Below, in pieces: positions 19,079 to 29,072 of a DNA stretch of 64,000 nt. A model generated the notes under the pieces. The model did no database searches and was not told the DNA's origin. It saw only the letters and a program-made list of their open reading frames with translations. Positions within the stretch are counted from its first letter, which is position 1. Every line of letters begins with the position of its first letter. Source of the stretch: Nocardiopsis eucommiae (GTDB lineage: Bacteria > Actinomycetota > Actinomycetes > Streptosporangiales > Streptosporangiaceae); assembly GCA_018388625.1 (NCBI GenBank), contig CP074402.1:496001-560000 (forward strand), given 5' to 3'. A program made the translations under genes and the position numbers.

Positions 19079-20767
19079 ATGGAGCAGACGAACCCCACCC
19101 GGGCACTGGAAGGCATCGCGGCTGGTCCGGGTGGGGCCGTCGCTCCGGTGGCCAGGATGGCGGCCCCGCCCTCCCTCCCGGACGTCGAGCCCGAGGTGGC
19201 CGACGTCGGGGCCGAGCAGGAGGCCGCGCGTGACGCGCTGGAGAGCGTGGCCACCGACCTGGAGGGACGCGCCGCCGGGCTCGACGGTGAGGCCGCCGCG
19301 GTGCTCAACGCCCAGGCGCTCATGGCCCGGGACCCGGAGCTGCGGCGCCAGGTCGAGGAGGGCGTCGCGGGCGGCCGCGCCGCCGCCTGGGCGGTACGGG
19401 AGGCCTGCGGCCGCTACCAGGACCTGCTCCTCGCGGCCGGCGGCTACCTGGCCGAGCGCGCCGCCGACCTGGCCGACATCCGGGACCGGGCGGTCTCCGT
19501 CCTCCTGGGCCTGCCCATGCCCGGGCTGCCGGACCCCGGTCACCCGCACGTCCTGGTGGCCGAGGACCTGGCGCCCGCCGACACCGTGCGTCTGGACACC
19601 GACCAGGTGAAGGCCATCGTCACCCGCCTCGGCGGGCCCACCAGCCACACCGTCATCCTCGCGCGTTCCCTGGGCCTGCCCGCCGTGGTGGGCTGCCCGG
19701 GGGCCGCCGACCTGACCGATGGCACCGTCGTGGCCGTGGACGGGGACCAGGGCACCGTCGAGGTGGACCCGGACCCGGAGGTGGCCGAGCGGGTGCGCCT
19801 GCGGGCCGAGCGGCGCCGCGCCGTGCTGGCGGAGAGCTCCGGCCCCGGCCGCACCGCCGACGGTGTCGCCGTGTCCCTGCTGCTCAACGCGGGCGAGGGC
19901 GACCCGGACGAGGCCGGTGCGCACGACAGTGAGGGCATCGGCCTGCTGCGCACCGAGTTCCTGTTCCTCGACCGGGCGGAGCCGCCGACGGTCGCCGAGC
20001 AGACCGAGTCCTACACCAACCTGTTCCGCGCCTTCGAGGGCCGTACGGTGACCGTGCGGACCCTGGACGCGGGCTCGGACAAGCCGCTGGCCTTCGCTGA
20101 CACCGGCGAGGAGGACAACCCCGCGCTGGGTGTGCGCGGTTTCCGCACCGCGCGGGTGCACCCGAACCTGCTCTCCGACCAGCTCACCGCCATCGCGGCG
20201 GCGACGAAGGCCTGCGAGGGCACCCGGGTGCGGGTGATGGCGCCGATGGTGTCCACGCCCGCCGAGACCGAGGAGTTCGCCACCCTCGCCCGCTCCGCCG
20301 GGATCACCGAGGTCGGCGTGATGGTGGAGGTCCCCGCCGCCGCGCTGCTGGCGGACCGTCTGCTGTCCCGGGTGGACTTCGTGTCCATCGGCACCAACGA
20401 CCTGGCGCAGTACACGATGGCGGCCGACCGCACCCTGGGTTCGCTGCCGGACCTGCTGGACCCCTGGCAGCCCGCGCTCCTGAGCCTGATCGGCCAGGTG
20501 GGGTCGGCCGGGCAGCGGGCGGAGCGCTCCGTGGGGGTGTGCGGCGAGGCCGCCGCCGACCCGCTGCTGGCGCTGGTACTGGTGGGTCTGGGCGTGACCA
20601 GCCTGTCGGCCGCGCCCCCGGCACTGCCCGCCGTGCGCTTCGCCCTGGCGCGGCACACCGAGGAGGAGTGCCGGGCGCTGGCCAGTCTCGCTCTCAACGC
20701 GGAGACCCCCGCGCACGCTCGCGAGTCGGTCCGGAAGGCGGCCCACGCGGAGGTCACCGACCTCTGA
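19079..20767 (+). CDS. ptsI: PTS Enzyme I (phosphoenolpyruvate-protein phosphotransferase)
   Basis: Enzyme I, 562 residues, starts the phosphorelay by taking phosphate from PEP. The phosphohistidine is in GGPTSHTVILARS. The PEP-binding barrel shows EGIGLLRTEFLFLDR, VRTLDAGSDKPL, VMVEVPAAALLAD, VSIGTNDLAQY and the catalytic cysteine in GVCGEAA. It is the last gene of the polyol PTS operon, with CAGGAGAG before the ATG. Having ptsI and ptsH at one sugar locus is common in actinomycetes that carry few PTS permeases. Confidence 0.95.
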   Translation: MEQTNPTRALEGIAAGPGGAVAPVARMAAPPSLPDVEPEVADVGAEQEAARDALESVATDLEGRAAGLDGEAAAVLNAQALMARDPELRRQVEEGVAGGRAAAWAVREACGRYQDLLLAAGGYLAERAADLADIRDRAVSVLLGLPMPGLPDPGHPHVLVAEDLAPADTVRLDTDQVKAIVTRLGGPTSHTVILARSLGLPAVVGCPGAADLTDGTVVAVDGDQGTVEVDPDPEVAERVRLRAERRRAVLAESSGPGRTADGVAVSLLLNAGEGDPDEAGAHDSEGIGLLRTEFLFLDRAEPPTVAEQTESYTNLFRAFEGRTVTVRTLDAGSDKPLAFADTGEEDNPALGVRGFRTARVHPNLLSDQLTAIAAATKACEGTRVRVMAPMVSTPAETEEFATLARSAGITEVGVMVEVPAAALLADRLLSRVDFVSIGTNDLAQYTMAADRTLGSLPDLLDPWQPALLSLIGQVGSAGQRAERSVGVCGEAAADPLLALVLVGLGVTSLSAAPPALPAVRFALARHTEEECRALASLALNAETPAHARESVRKAAHAEVTDL

Positions 20768-20815
20768 TCGCGGGAGGTTCAGGGATCGTCCGGATTCCTG
20801 AACCGCCGTAGCCCT

Positions 20816-20848
20816 CGAAGAGGCCCCGGGTTCCCCGGGGCCTCTTCG
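20816..20848 (+). terminator. Terminator of the PTS operon
   Basis: CGAAGAGGCCCCGGG and its complement form a roughly 15-base stem with a two- to four-base loop, about 50 bases after the ptsI stop and before the convergent glyoxalase stop. It can serve both strands. Confidence 0.75.
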
Positions 20849-20883
20849 CGCGTCCGCCGGGGACCGGCGGGCGCGCGGCGTAG

Positions 20884-21218
20884 CTAGGCCTTCGGGGTGC
20901 CCACGCGCAGGCGGTTCCCGTCCGGGTCGCGGAGTTCGGTCTCGCGCGCCCAGGGAGCCTCCTCCACGGCGGCGCCGAACTCGGCGGCGACGGCGTCCAC
21001 GTCCCGCACCCGCAGGTAGAGCAGGTGTCGGGGCGGGCGTCGCCCGTGTGCTCGGACAGGAAGAGCCGGATCGGCCCCCGTCCGATCTCCATGAAGGTCG
21101 GAAAGCCCGGCTCGAAGCGGTGCTCCCACTCCAGAGCGAAGCCGAGCCGCTGGTACCAGCGGAGCGCGACGGCGGCGTCGGTTACGCGCAGGACGGGGAC
21201 GACCTCCTCAGCCACCAT
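20884..21218 (-). CDS. Glyoxalase/bleomycin-resistance (VOC) family protein, frameshifted
   Basis: A small VOC-superfamily protein, often metal-dependent or drug-binding. The start is VVPVLRVTDAAVALRWYQRL with LGFALEWEHRF, typical of bleomycin-resistance-like members. After a one-base step near 21,028 it continues RHLLYLRVRDVDAVAAEFG and ends ETELRDPDGNRLRVG, the usual family end. The restored length is 111 residues. The start overlaps the TetR gene by 11 bases, so it is translated from the tetR message and probably shares its regulation. Confidence 0.82.
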
Positions 21219-21846
21219 CCCGGCCCCAGTTCCCGCAGACGGCCTCGGGGACGAGGTCGAGCTGTTCGAGGAAGCACCGGAGCAGGCCGTCGGTGTTGTC
21301 GCCGCACCCCGAGTCCGCCCAGACCTGGAATCCGTTGTTGAGCGTCGCGTAGAAGACCGCCGCCACCAGGGCGGGCCGGTGGTCGGCCGGGTCCACTCCG
21401 GCGCGTTCGGCGATGACGCGCGCGAGACGGGACTGGCGGCGGGCGCAGTAGCGCATGTTCACCTCGATGAGCTCGGGGCTCCGTGAGATGAAGTTGGCCG
21501 CGCTCCCCTGGAGGTGCAGCTCCTCGCGCTCCAGCACCTCCCAGTGGTCGCGCATCGCGTTGCGCAGCGCGCGGAAGGGCGGCTCGTCGGCGGGACGTTC
21601 GCGCACGAACGAGCAGAGGAGCTCGTCGACCTCCTCGATCGCCTCCAGGACCACGTTCTCCTTGGAGGCGAAGTACCGGAAGAACGTCCGCTGGGAGACC
21701 CCCGCGCAGGCGGCGATCTCCTCCGTGGTGGTCGCCTCGTACCCCTTCTCGTGGAAGAGGCGCAGCCCGGAGTCGATGAGGGTGGTGCGCAGCTCCGCCT
21801 TCTTGCGCTCACGCAGTCCGACGTTCTCGGGGCTCGTCGTGCTCAT
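21208..21846 (-). CDS. TetR-family repressor of the adjacent efflux gene
   Basis: A 212-residue TetR regulator. The helix-turn-helix region is TTEEIAACAGVSQRTFFRYF at about residues 40-60, and the rest is an all-helical ligand domain. It is divergent from a 14-helix MFS drug exporter, and the gap contains three evenly spaced palindromes. This is the usual arrangement of a drug-responsive repressor controlling its own gene and the pump. The VOC gene overlaps its 3' end. Confidence 0.92.
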   Translation of the reverse strand: MSTTSPENVGLRERKKAELRTTLIDSGLRLFHEKGYEATTTEEIAACAGVSQRTFFRYFASKENVVLEAIEEVDELLCSFVRERPADEPPFRALRNAMRDHWEVLEREELHLQGSAANFISRSPELIEVNMRYCARRQSRLARVIAERAGVDPADHRPALVAAVFYATLNNGFQVWADSGCGDNTDGLLRCFLEQLDLVPEAVCGNWGRDGG

Positions 21847-21915
21847 GGACGTGCCTCCACTCCCGGCTGAGACGCCTGCTTCCTGTCCCTGGAGGATACA
21901 CGCGGACCGCAGTGA

Positions 21916-21970
21916 TGTCAGTCACTGACAAATGTCAGCGATTGTCTAATGTCAGCGACTGACATAATCT
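21916..21970. promoter_or_regulatory. Three tandem TetR operators and the efflux promoter
   Basis: Three 15-base sites start at 21916, 21933 and 21950, exactly 17 bases apart. The outer two are perfect palindromes in their arms (TGTCAGTCACTGACA and TGTCAGCGACTGACA); the middle one is degenerate (TGTCAGCGATTGTCT). A promoter for the rightward efflux gene fits TTGTCT (21942-21947), a 17-base spacer, and TAATCT (21965-21970). The third palindrome fills that spacer almost exactly, so bound repressor would block RNA polymerase. Confidence 0.75.
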
Positions 21971-22009
21971 CGCCTGGTACGGGAAGTCGGAAGAGAACAC
22001 GGGGCGCAC

Positions 22010-23615
22010 ATGACCACCCAGGCCGAGCAGAGTCCACGAGACCCGAGGGACCAGCACCCTCCGGTCGCGAACGAGGCGAAGCCCCGCTTCACCGAGAGCC
22101 CCTGGGCCACCCTCGTCGCGATCGCCTTCGGCGTCATGATGGTCGCCCTCGACGGCACCATCGTGGCCGTCGCCAACCCCGCGATCGGCGCCAGCCTGGG
22201 CGCCTCCCTGGCCGAGCTCCAGTGGGTCACCCACGGCTACCTGCTCGGACTCGCGGTCTTCCTCATCACGGCGGGCAAGATCGGTGACCGCTTCGGCTAC
22301 CGGAACACCTACCTGGTCGGCGTGATCGGGTTCGTGGTCTCCTCCGTGGCGATCGCCCTGTCGTCCGGTGTCATCATGCTGATCGCGTTCCGGATCGTCC
22401 AGGGGATTTTCGGGGCCCTGCTGCTGCCCTCCGCCATGGGGCTCCTGCGGGCCAGCTTCCCTCCCTCCAAGCTCGGCCGCGCCTTCGGCGTGTTCGGCAG
22501 CCTGATCGGCGCGGCCACCGCCGGCGGCCCGATCCTGGGCGGGCTCCTCGTCGGCGCCCTCAGCTGGGAGGCCGTGTTCTACATCAACGTCCCGGTGGGC
22601 GCCGTCGCTCTGGCCCTGGGCCTGTGGCTGCTCGCCGCCAACCGTCCCACCGACGCCGGGTCCCGCATGGACGTGCCCGGCATCGTCCTGGTGAGCGTCG
22701 CGATCTTCGCCCTGGTGTGGGCGCTGGTCGAGGCGCCCAGCATCGGCTGGGCGCACCCCGTCACCCTGGCCTCCCTGGGCGCGGCGGTCCTCTTCTTCGC
22801 CGCCTTCCTCGTATGGGAACGCCGCCCCGAACAGCCGCTCGTCCCGCTGGCCCTCTTCGCGCACCCCTCACTCTCGATCGGTGTGGTCCTGACCGTGGCG
22901 ATGGCGCTGGGCCTCATGGGCTCGCTGTTCTTCATCACCTTCTACCTCCAGGGCGTGCGCGGCCTCAGCCCCGCCCAGACCGGTCTCCAGCTCATCTCCA
23001 TGACCGCGATGATGGCGATCACCTCGCCCATCGCGGGGCGCCTCCTGGACCGGGTCGGCGCCCGCCTGCCCACCACGGCGGGCCTGCTGTCCGCGTCGGC
23101 GGGCATGTTCCTGCTCTCCCGGCTGGAGGCCGACACCGGCGTCCCCTACGTCTCCGTGGCCTTCGTGCTGCTGGGCGTGGGCCTGAGCCTGGTGATGACC
23201 GGGGCCACCGCCGCGATCATCGGCAACGCGCCGGTGCGGTACGCGGGGTCGCCGCCGCGCTCCAGCAGGCCGCCATGCAGCTCGGCGGCTCGCTGGGCAC
23301 GGCGGTCCTGGGCGCGGTGATGTCCGCGACCATCGTCTCCACGCTGCCCGGCCACTACGCCGACGCCGGTCTGGCAGAACCCTCCTCCGGCGACCTCTCC
23401 GGGATGCAGAGCACCGTCGCGCAGGGTGGGGCGGTCCTGCCCGAGGGCGCGGACGCCGCCACGGCCGCCGCGCCACCCAGGCCAGCAACCTCGCCTTCCT
23501 GGACGGGCTGCACCTGGCGTTCGGGATCGCCGCCGTGGTCATGCTGGTGGCCGCCGGGCTGTCCCTGTTCATGCGGGCGGGGCGGATGACGGACGGCCCC
23601 GCCGTGCACATCTGA
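22010..23615 (+). CDS. DHA2-family MFS drug exporter (EmrB/QacA type), frameshifted
   Basis: A 14-helix multidrug or antibiotic exporter. Helix 1 carries MVALDGTIVAVANPAIG (the D-x-T-x-V-N-A-like DHA2 motif), helix 2 ELQWVTHGYLLGLA, and the loop GKIGDRFGYRNTYLVG. Frame breaks occur near 23,250 (GGGGTCGCC) and 23,470; adding one base at each restores 535 residues with a normal C-terminal helix. It is divergently controlled by the TetR repressor. The substrate is unknown; quinone, dye or antibiotic pumps are typical. Confidence 0.88.
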
Positions 23616-23646
23616 TCCAGTCGCGTGTGTGCCCCTCGGAACGCGT

Positions 23647-23679
23647 GAAGGCCCTGGTGGAGCTCCCACCAGGGCCTTC
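23647..23679. terminator. Bidirectional terminator
   Basis: GAAGGCCCTGGTGG pairs perfectly with CCACCAGGGCCTTC around a five-base loop, between the convergent exporter and argJ stops. Confidence 0.75.
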
Positions 23680-23697
23680 GTGTGTCCGGGACGCGAC

Positions 23698-24858
<1,161 letters not shown>

Positions 24859-25104
24859 CGTCCTCCTCGGAACTGCGTGGCGCCAGCCTACTTCGCCCCG
24901 CCCGCGGAGCCCGAGGCCGGAGCGGTGCGCGGGGCCCGCTCCGGCCCGTGCGTGTGGCCTGGGACGACGCCACGCCACAGCGGTGTGGTTACGGCCATGA
25001 CCTGCGGGGGTTTCGTACTGTTCGGAGACGGCACGGGTGTGACAAGCCGGAGTGAACGGGGTATCCGCCGAGAAGTGGGGGAGACCGCTCGGGGGAGGCG
25101 TGTT

Positions 25105-26136
25105 GTGCGTGATGGTGACTGGCTCACGGAGACTGGGGCGCGGATCCGTGGCGTCCTGAAGGTGATGGTGGACGCGGACTGGTTGCCCGGTGGGGCCGCC
25201 GTGGTCGGCACCGGTGGGATGTGGGAGTTCGTGGCGGTCGGCCGGACCGACGGTGAGCACGACACCGCGCCCGACGTCGCGTACGACGTGGCGAGCCTGA
25301 CGAAGGTGATGGCGACCTGGCCGCTGGTCGGGAGGGCGATCGCGGAGGGGGTTCTGGACATCAACGCCCCGATGTCCGAATACTTTCCCGGCGAGGACCT
25401 CCCCGGGGCCTGGGTGACCACCCGGCAGATCCTCACGCACACGAGCCGCCTCAACCAGGTGGCCTGGATGGAACGGTACGTGGGCACCGACCAGGACCTG
25501 GCCGAGGCGATCCTGTCGGACCCCCTGGAGGAGCCCGGCTACCAGTACATCGACCGCGGGTTCATCCTGCTCGGCCTGCTCTTGGAGCGCCTGTACGGCA
25601 GCACCCTGGACCGGCTGGCCGACGACCTGTGGGCCGACCTCGGCCTGCGCTCCACCACCTACGGACCGCTCGCGAGGTCGCCCAGCGTGGCGCCGACCGA
25701 ACGGCGCCTCGTCGGCGCGGCGCCCTCCTGGGGCGTGGTGCACGACGAGGCGGCGGCGCTGATGGGCGGGGTCTCCGGGCACGCCGGGGTGTTCAGCAAC
25801 GCCATCGACCTCGGAGCCTTCGCTCGGGAGGTGCTGCGCCTGCACGACGGCGAGAGCGGGGTCATCCCGGCGTCGTTCGTCCGGGAGAGCTGGTCACCGC
25901 AGGTCGACGCGGGGGCGCGGCTGTCCAGGGGGCTCGCCTGGCTGGTCACCCCGGAGGGAGTGGTCTACCACAACGGGTTCACCGGCACGAGCCTGTTCCT
26001 GCACCCCGAGAGCGGGCGCTACGTGGGCGTGCTCACCAACGCGGTGCACTACGGGCGCGACCGGACCGGCCTGGTGGACCTGCGCACGGCCGCGCGTTCG
26101 GCGCTCACCCCGCAAGCCCACGAATCCTCGTCGTGA
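25105..26136 (+). CDS. Serine hydrolase of the class C beta-lactamase/PBP family
   Basis: A beta-lactamase-fold serine hydrolase of 343 residues. The nucleophile motif is SLTK (ASLTKVMATW). The YxN position is YID in YQYIDRGF, a substitution at the third residue. The third motif is HNGFTGTS, the HxGxTG form of esterase and D-peptidase members rather than the KTG of lactamases. No signal peptide is visible, so a cytoplasmic esterase or peptidase is more likely than a secreted lactamase. I chose the GTG at 25105 for its GGGGGAGG. It overlaps convergent otsB by 32 bases. Confidence 0.87.
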   Translation: MRDGDWLTETGARIRGVLKVMVDADWLPGGAAVVGTGGMWEFVAVGRTDGEHDTAPDVAYDVASLTKVMATWPLVGRAIAEGVLDINAPMSEYFPGEDLPGAWVTTRQILTHTSRLNQVAWMERYVGTDQDLAEAILSDPLEEPGYQYIDRGFILLGLLLERLYGSTLDRLADDLWADLGLRSTTYGPLARSPSVAPTERRLVGAAPSWGVVHDEAAALMGGVSGHAGVFSNAIDLGAFAREVLRLHDGESGVIPASFVRESWSPQVDAGARLSRGLAWLVTPEGVVYHNGFTGTSLFLHPESGRYVGVLTNAVHYGRDRTGLVDLRTAARSALTPQAHESSS

Positions 26137-26950
26137 GTCGGCCGAGCAGGTCGGTCAACCCGGCGGGTCCGGGGACGACGAGGTCGGCGGCGTCCGCGAC
26201 CGCGGTCACCTCGTCGGAGGAGGAGCACACGGTGAGTCCGGGGACCCCCTGACCGCGCAGGGCCGCGACGGCGGCGAAGGCGGGCAGGTCGCCCAGGTCG
26301 TCACCGGCGAACAGGACACTCCGGGCGGACCTCTCCTCCACCAGGGAGGTGAGCGCCGCGCCCTTGTCCACACCCTGTGGACGGAGCTCGATGACCAGCC
26401 GACCGGGCTCCACCTGGAGGTCGGCCCGCTCCGCGAGCGCGGAGAGGGGGCCGGACAGCAGTTCCAGGGCTCGCTCGGGGTCCTCCGCGCGCCGGGTGTG
26501 CACGGCCAGAGAACGCCCCTTGTCCTCGATCCACGTGCCCGAGGGCGCGCCGGAGGCGTCGATGAGGGCGGGGAGCTCCTCGCGGACCAGGGCCACGCCG
26601 GGTGGCGGGTCGGCGGCGACCACGCGCCCGTCCGTCCAGCGTTCGGCGCCGTAGTGGCCGAGCACGACGATCCCAGGCACCCGCTCCAGGCCGCCGAGCC
26701 GCACCACGGTGGCGGCTGGGCGGCCGGTGATCACCGCGACGGTCCCCAGGCGGGACGCCAGCGCGGCGAGCGCCTCCACGATCCCCGGCTGGGGCGCGGA
26801 GTCACGCGGGTCGGCGACGATGGGCGCCAGTGTGCCGTCGAAGTCGAAGGCGACCAGAGCCCCCGAAGGGTCCGAGACCAGTGCCGCGAGCGCGGCGCGC
26901 CCGGCCTCGGTGGTGGGTACGGGCAGGGTGTCTGCTGGGGACGAGGGCAT
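26105..26950 (-). CDS. otsB: Trehalose-6-phosphate phosphatase
   Basis: OtsB, 281 residues, a HAD phosphatase that releases trehalose from trehalose-6-phosphate. Motif I is FDFDGTLAPI with the nucleophile Asp, then TGRPA, GHYGAE, IEDKGRSLAVHTR, and motif IV FAGDDLGDLPAF. It acts after OtsA, which is encoded at 31-32.4 kb on the same strand. In related genomes the two genes with DUF3263 between them lie close together; here about 4 kb separates otsB and otsA. The 3' end overlaps the serine hydrolase by 32 bases. Confidence 0.93.
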   Translation of the reverse strand: MPSSPADTLPVPTTEAGRAALAALVSDPSGALVAFDFDGTLAPIVADPRDSAPQPGIVEALAALASRLGTVAVITGRPAATVVRLGGLERVPGIVVLGHYGAERWTDGRVVAADPPPGVALVREELPALIDASGAPSGTWIEDKGRSLAVHTRRAEDPERALELLSGPLSALAERADLQVEPGRLVIELRPQGVDKGAALTSLVEERSARSVLFAGDDLGDLPAFAAVAALRGQGVPGLTVCSSSDEVTAVADAADLVVPGPAGLTDLLGRLTTRIRGLAG

Positions 26951-27052
26951 GCGTGGACCTTGTCGGTGTCGGCTGCGCTGTGGTGTTTCCCGGGCGGGTG
27001 CGGCACCCGGGCGGTGGCCTGCCCTCCGGAGTCCCCGGAGGCCCCGACCGTC

Positions 27053-27242
27053 CTAGGCCGTGTTTTGTGGATCATTCCGCGCTCGCGACCACCTGGCTGC
27101 CTCTCGCCGCGCCGATGAAGCTCGGACAGCCAACCCCGGGCTGGCCTTCGCTCCTCGTCTTGCGAGAGATGGCCTGGACGGCCCGCTCGCATCGACGGCG
27201 GCTCCGCCACCACCGGCGAAAGCATCCAAAAACACTCCCTAG
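27053..27242. mobile_element. MITE-like inverted-repeat element, copy 1
   Basis: A 182-base non-coding element (27057-27238) flanked by CTAG on both sides. The left end is GCCGTGTTTTGTGGAT and the right end is the inverse of GGAGTGTTTTTGGAT, so the terminal repeats have a few mismatches. It shares its outer parts with a second copy at 30.7 kb (for example CGCTCGCGACCACC and GATGAAGCTCGGACAGCCAA). A CTAG target fits the YTAR preference of the IS5 group, suggesting mobilisation by such a transposase; none is encoded here. The right CTAG contains the TAG stop of the DUF3263 gene. Confidence 0.72.
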
Positions 27243-27523
27243 AGCTGGATGCCCAGCTGACGGGCGTTGCGCTGACGTCTGCGGTCGGCACGCAGACGGC
27301 GCAGGCGCTTGACGGTCATGGGGTCGAAGGCGAGCGCCTCGGGGCGCTCGACGAGGCCGTTGAGCAGTTGGTAGTAGCGGGTCGCGGAGAACCCGAACTC
27401 GTCACGGATCGCCTGTTCCTTGGATCCCTCGAACTTCCACCACTGGCGTTCGAAGGCGAGGATTCGCTGTTCGCGTTCGGCGAGGGCCGACGGGCCGTCG
27501 TCGGACGGACCGATATTCGGCAT
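27239..27523 (-). CDS. DUF3263 protein
   Basis: A 94-residue DUF3263 protein, a small actinobacterial family of unknown function. Characteristic text is FERQWWKFEGSKEQAIRDEF and ATRYYQLLNGLVERPEALAF, which looks like a helix-turn-helix, so DNA binding is plausible. The tail is basic (RRLRADRRRQRNARQ). Its TAG stop lies within the CTAG that borders the MITE-like element. It is usually found next to otsA and otsB. Confidence 0.9.
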   Translation of the reverse strand: MPNIGPSDDGPSALAEREQRILAFERQWWKFEGSKEQAIRDEFGFSATRYYQLLNGLVERPEALAFDPMTVKRLRRLRADRRRQRNARQLGIQL

Positions 27524-27750
27524 GGGACACCCCCTGGACGGGTCTTTGGTTTGTCCGGATCGGCGCGACTCATGCTAGCGACTCGACATGCCGGATGAGG
27601 AGCGGAGAACCCAGGACTGGCACCAGGGATACAGTTACGTTCCCTACCCCTGGTGTCTTGTCCAAGCCTGAATCCTGTGCACATGACAGAATCGCGAGGG
27701 TCCGGGGAGGCCCGGCGCAGCACCGACCGCAACGTTCGAGGGAGCCTGAC

Positions 27751-28912
27751 GTGCTCGGGGGCAACAGCCGTAGCAGGACACACCAGCGCCACGTGTTGGG
27801 CGCGACGGCGGGCGCCTGCGCGGCGCTCGCCGCACTGGGACTGACGGCGGTTCCAGCCGCCGCCGACGACGTCCCCGACTTCCGGCCGGACCAGTGGGCC
27901 CTGGCCTCCATCGGAGCCCAGGAGGCCTGGGACACCAGCCAGGGACAGGGCGTCACCGTGGCCCTGCCGGGGGTCTCCGTGGACGAGGACCACCCCGACC
28001 TGCGGGACAACCTGGTGGTCGACACCGAGTTCGGAGACAACGGAGGCGACACCGACACGGGCACGGCGCTGGGCGCCCTGGTCGTCGGTCACGGACACGG
28101 CATGGACGCGGACGGCGGAGTGCTGGGCGTGGCCCCGCGCTCCGGACTGCTGGTCCTGCCCACCGGCGACGGCGGCCCGGCCGAGGCCATCGACCACGCC
28201 CTCGGCCAGGGGCCCAGGTCGTCCTGCTCCCCGACGAGGTGCAGCAGGACGAGGACCTCCAGGCGGCCACCGCTTCTGCCGCGCGGAGCGGCACCCTGGT
28301 CGTCGCTCCGGCGGGCGGGGAGGCGGACCCGAACGTCCTGGCCGTGGGCGGAGTGGACGAGGAGGGCGTGCTCCTGCCCGACTCGCCGCCGTCCGCGTCG
28401 ATCGAACTCCTCGCCCCCGGCGCCGCCCTGTCCACGGCCGGTCCGGACATGGGCCAGACCGACGTGACCGGCACGCCCTACGCCGCCGCCGTGGTCGCCG
28501 GTTCCGCCGCGCTGCTGACCTCCGAGTACCCGCAGCTCAGCACGGACCAGCTCCGGGCCGCGCTGATCGAGGGCTCCCAGCAGGGCACCGGGGACTGCCC
28601 TCCCTGTACCTGCCCTCGGCCGTGGCGCAGGCCTCCGGGGACGCGCAGGACATCCCGCTCATCGACGACAACCTCGTGGAGGACGACTCCCCGGCCGTGC
28701 CGGTGTGGATGTGGTTCGCCCTGGTCGGCGTGGTGCTGGCGCTGATCGTGATCGGGCTGGTGCTGTGGGTGCGCCGGACCACCAAGGACCCCTACGGGGT
28801 GGCCGCCGAGCGGCAGGAGGAGGACCAGCGGATCGCCGCCGAGCGCGCCGAGCAGGCCCGCGCCGAGGAGCGCCCCTCCCGGAGGAAGGGCGGCCGCCGC
28901 CGCAAGAAGTAG
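27751..28912 (+). CDS. Mycosin-like subtilase with all three catalytic residues lost, frameshifted
   Basis: A secreted, membrane-anchored S8-fold protein resembling mycosins of type VII secretion. A signal peptide ending PAAAD (about residue 38) is followed by the subtilase fold and a C-terminal membrane helix (VWMWFALVGVVLALIVIG) with a basic tail. The catalytic Asp region reads VALPGVSVDEDHPDL instead of VxxIDTGV, the His region reads DTGTALGALV instead of HGT, and the Ser region reads GTPYAAAVVAG instead of GTS. All three triad positions are changed, so it is probably a pseudoprotease. Two frame steps (near 28,215 and 28,608) restore to 387 residues; each triad region lies well inside an unbroken stretch. 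The GTG at 27751 has GGGAG upstream. Confidence 0.8.
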
Positions 28913-29072
28913 ACGCGTGTCTGCGCGCGAGGTCGCGCTAGGTGACGCGCGTGCCGTGGACCGAGGGCCGTGGCGGATCGGACGAAAGTCCCGTGACGCC
29001 ACGGCCCTCCGTTGGCTAGGGTCCCTTCCGCACCACCTTGACCCGGCACACACCTCGACGGCGGGAGACGGC

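Noticed and set aside
16766..20746. A 1,326-residue open frame on the minus strand across the PTS genes
   Set aside because: It runs antisense to clear PTS proteins, has no family motifs and reflects third-position GC bias.
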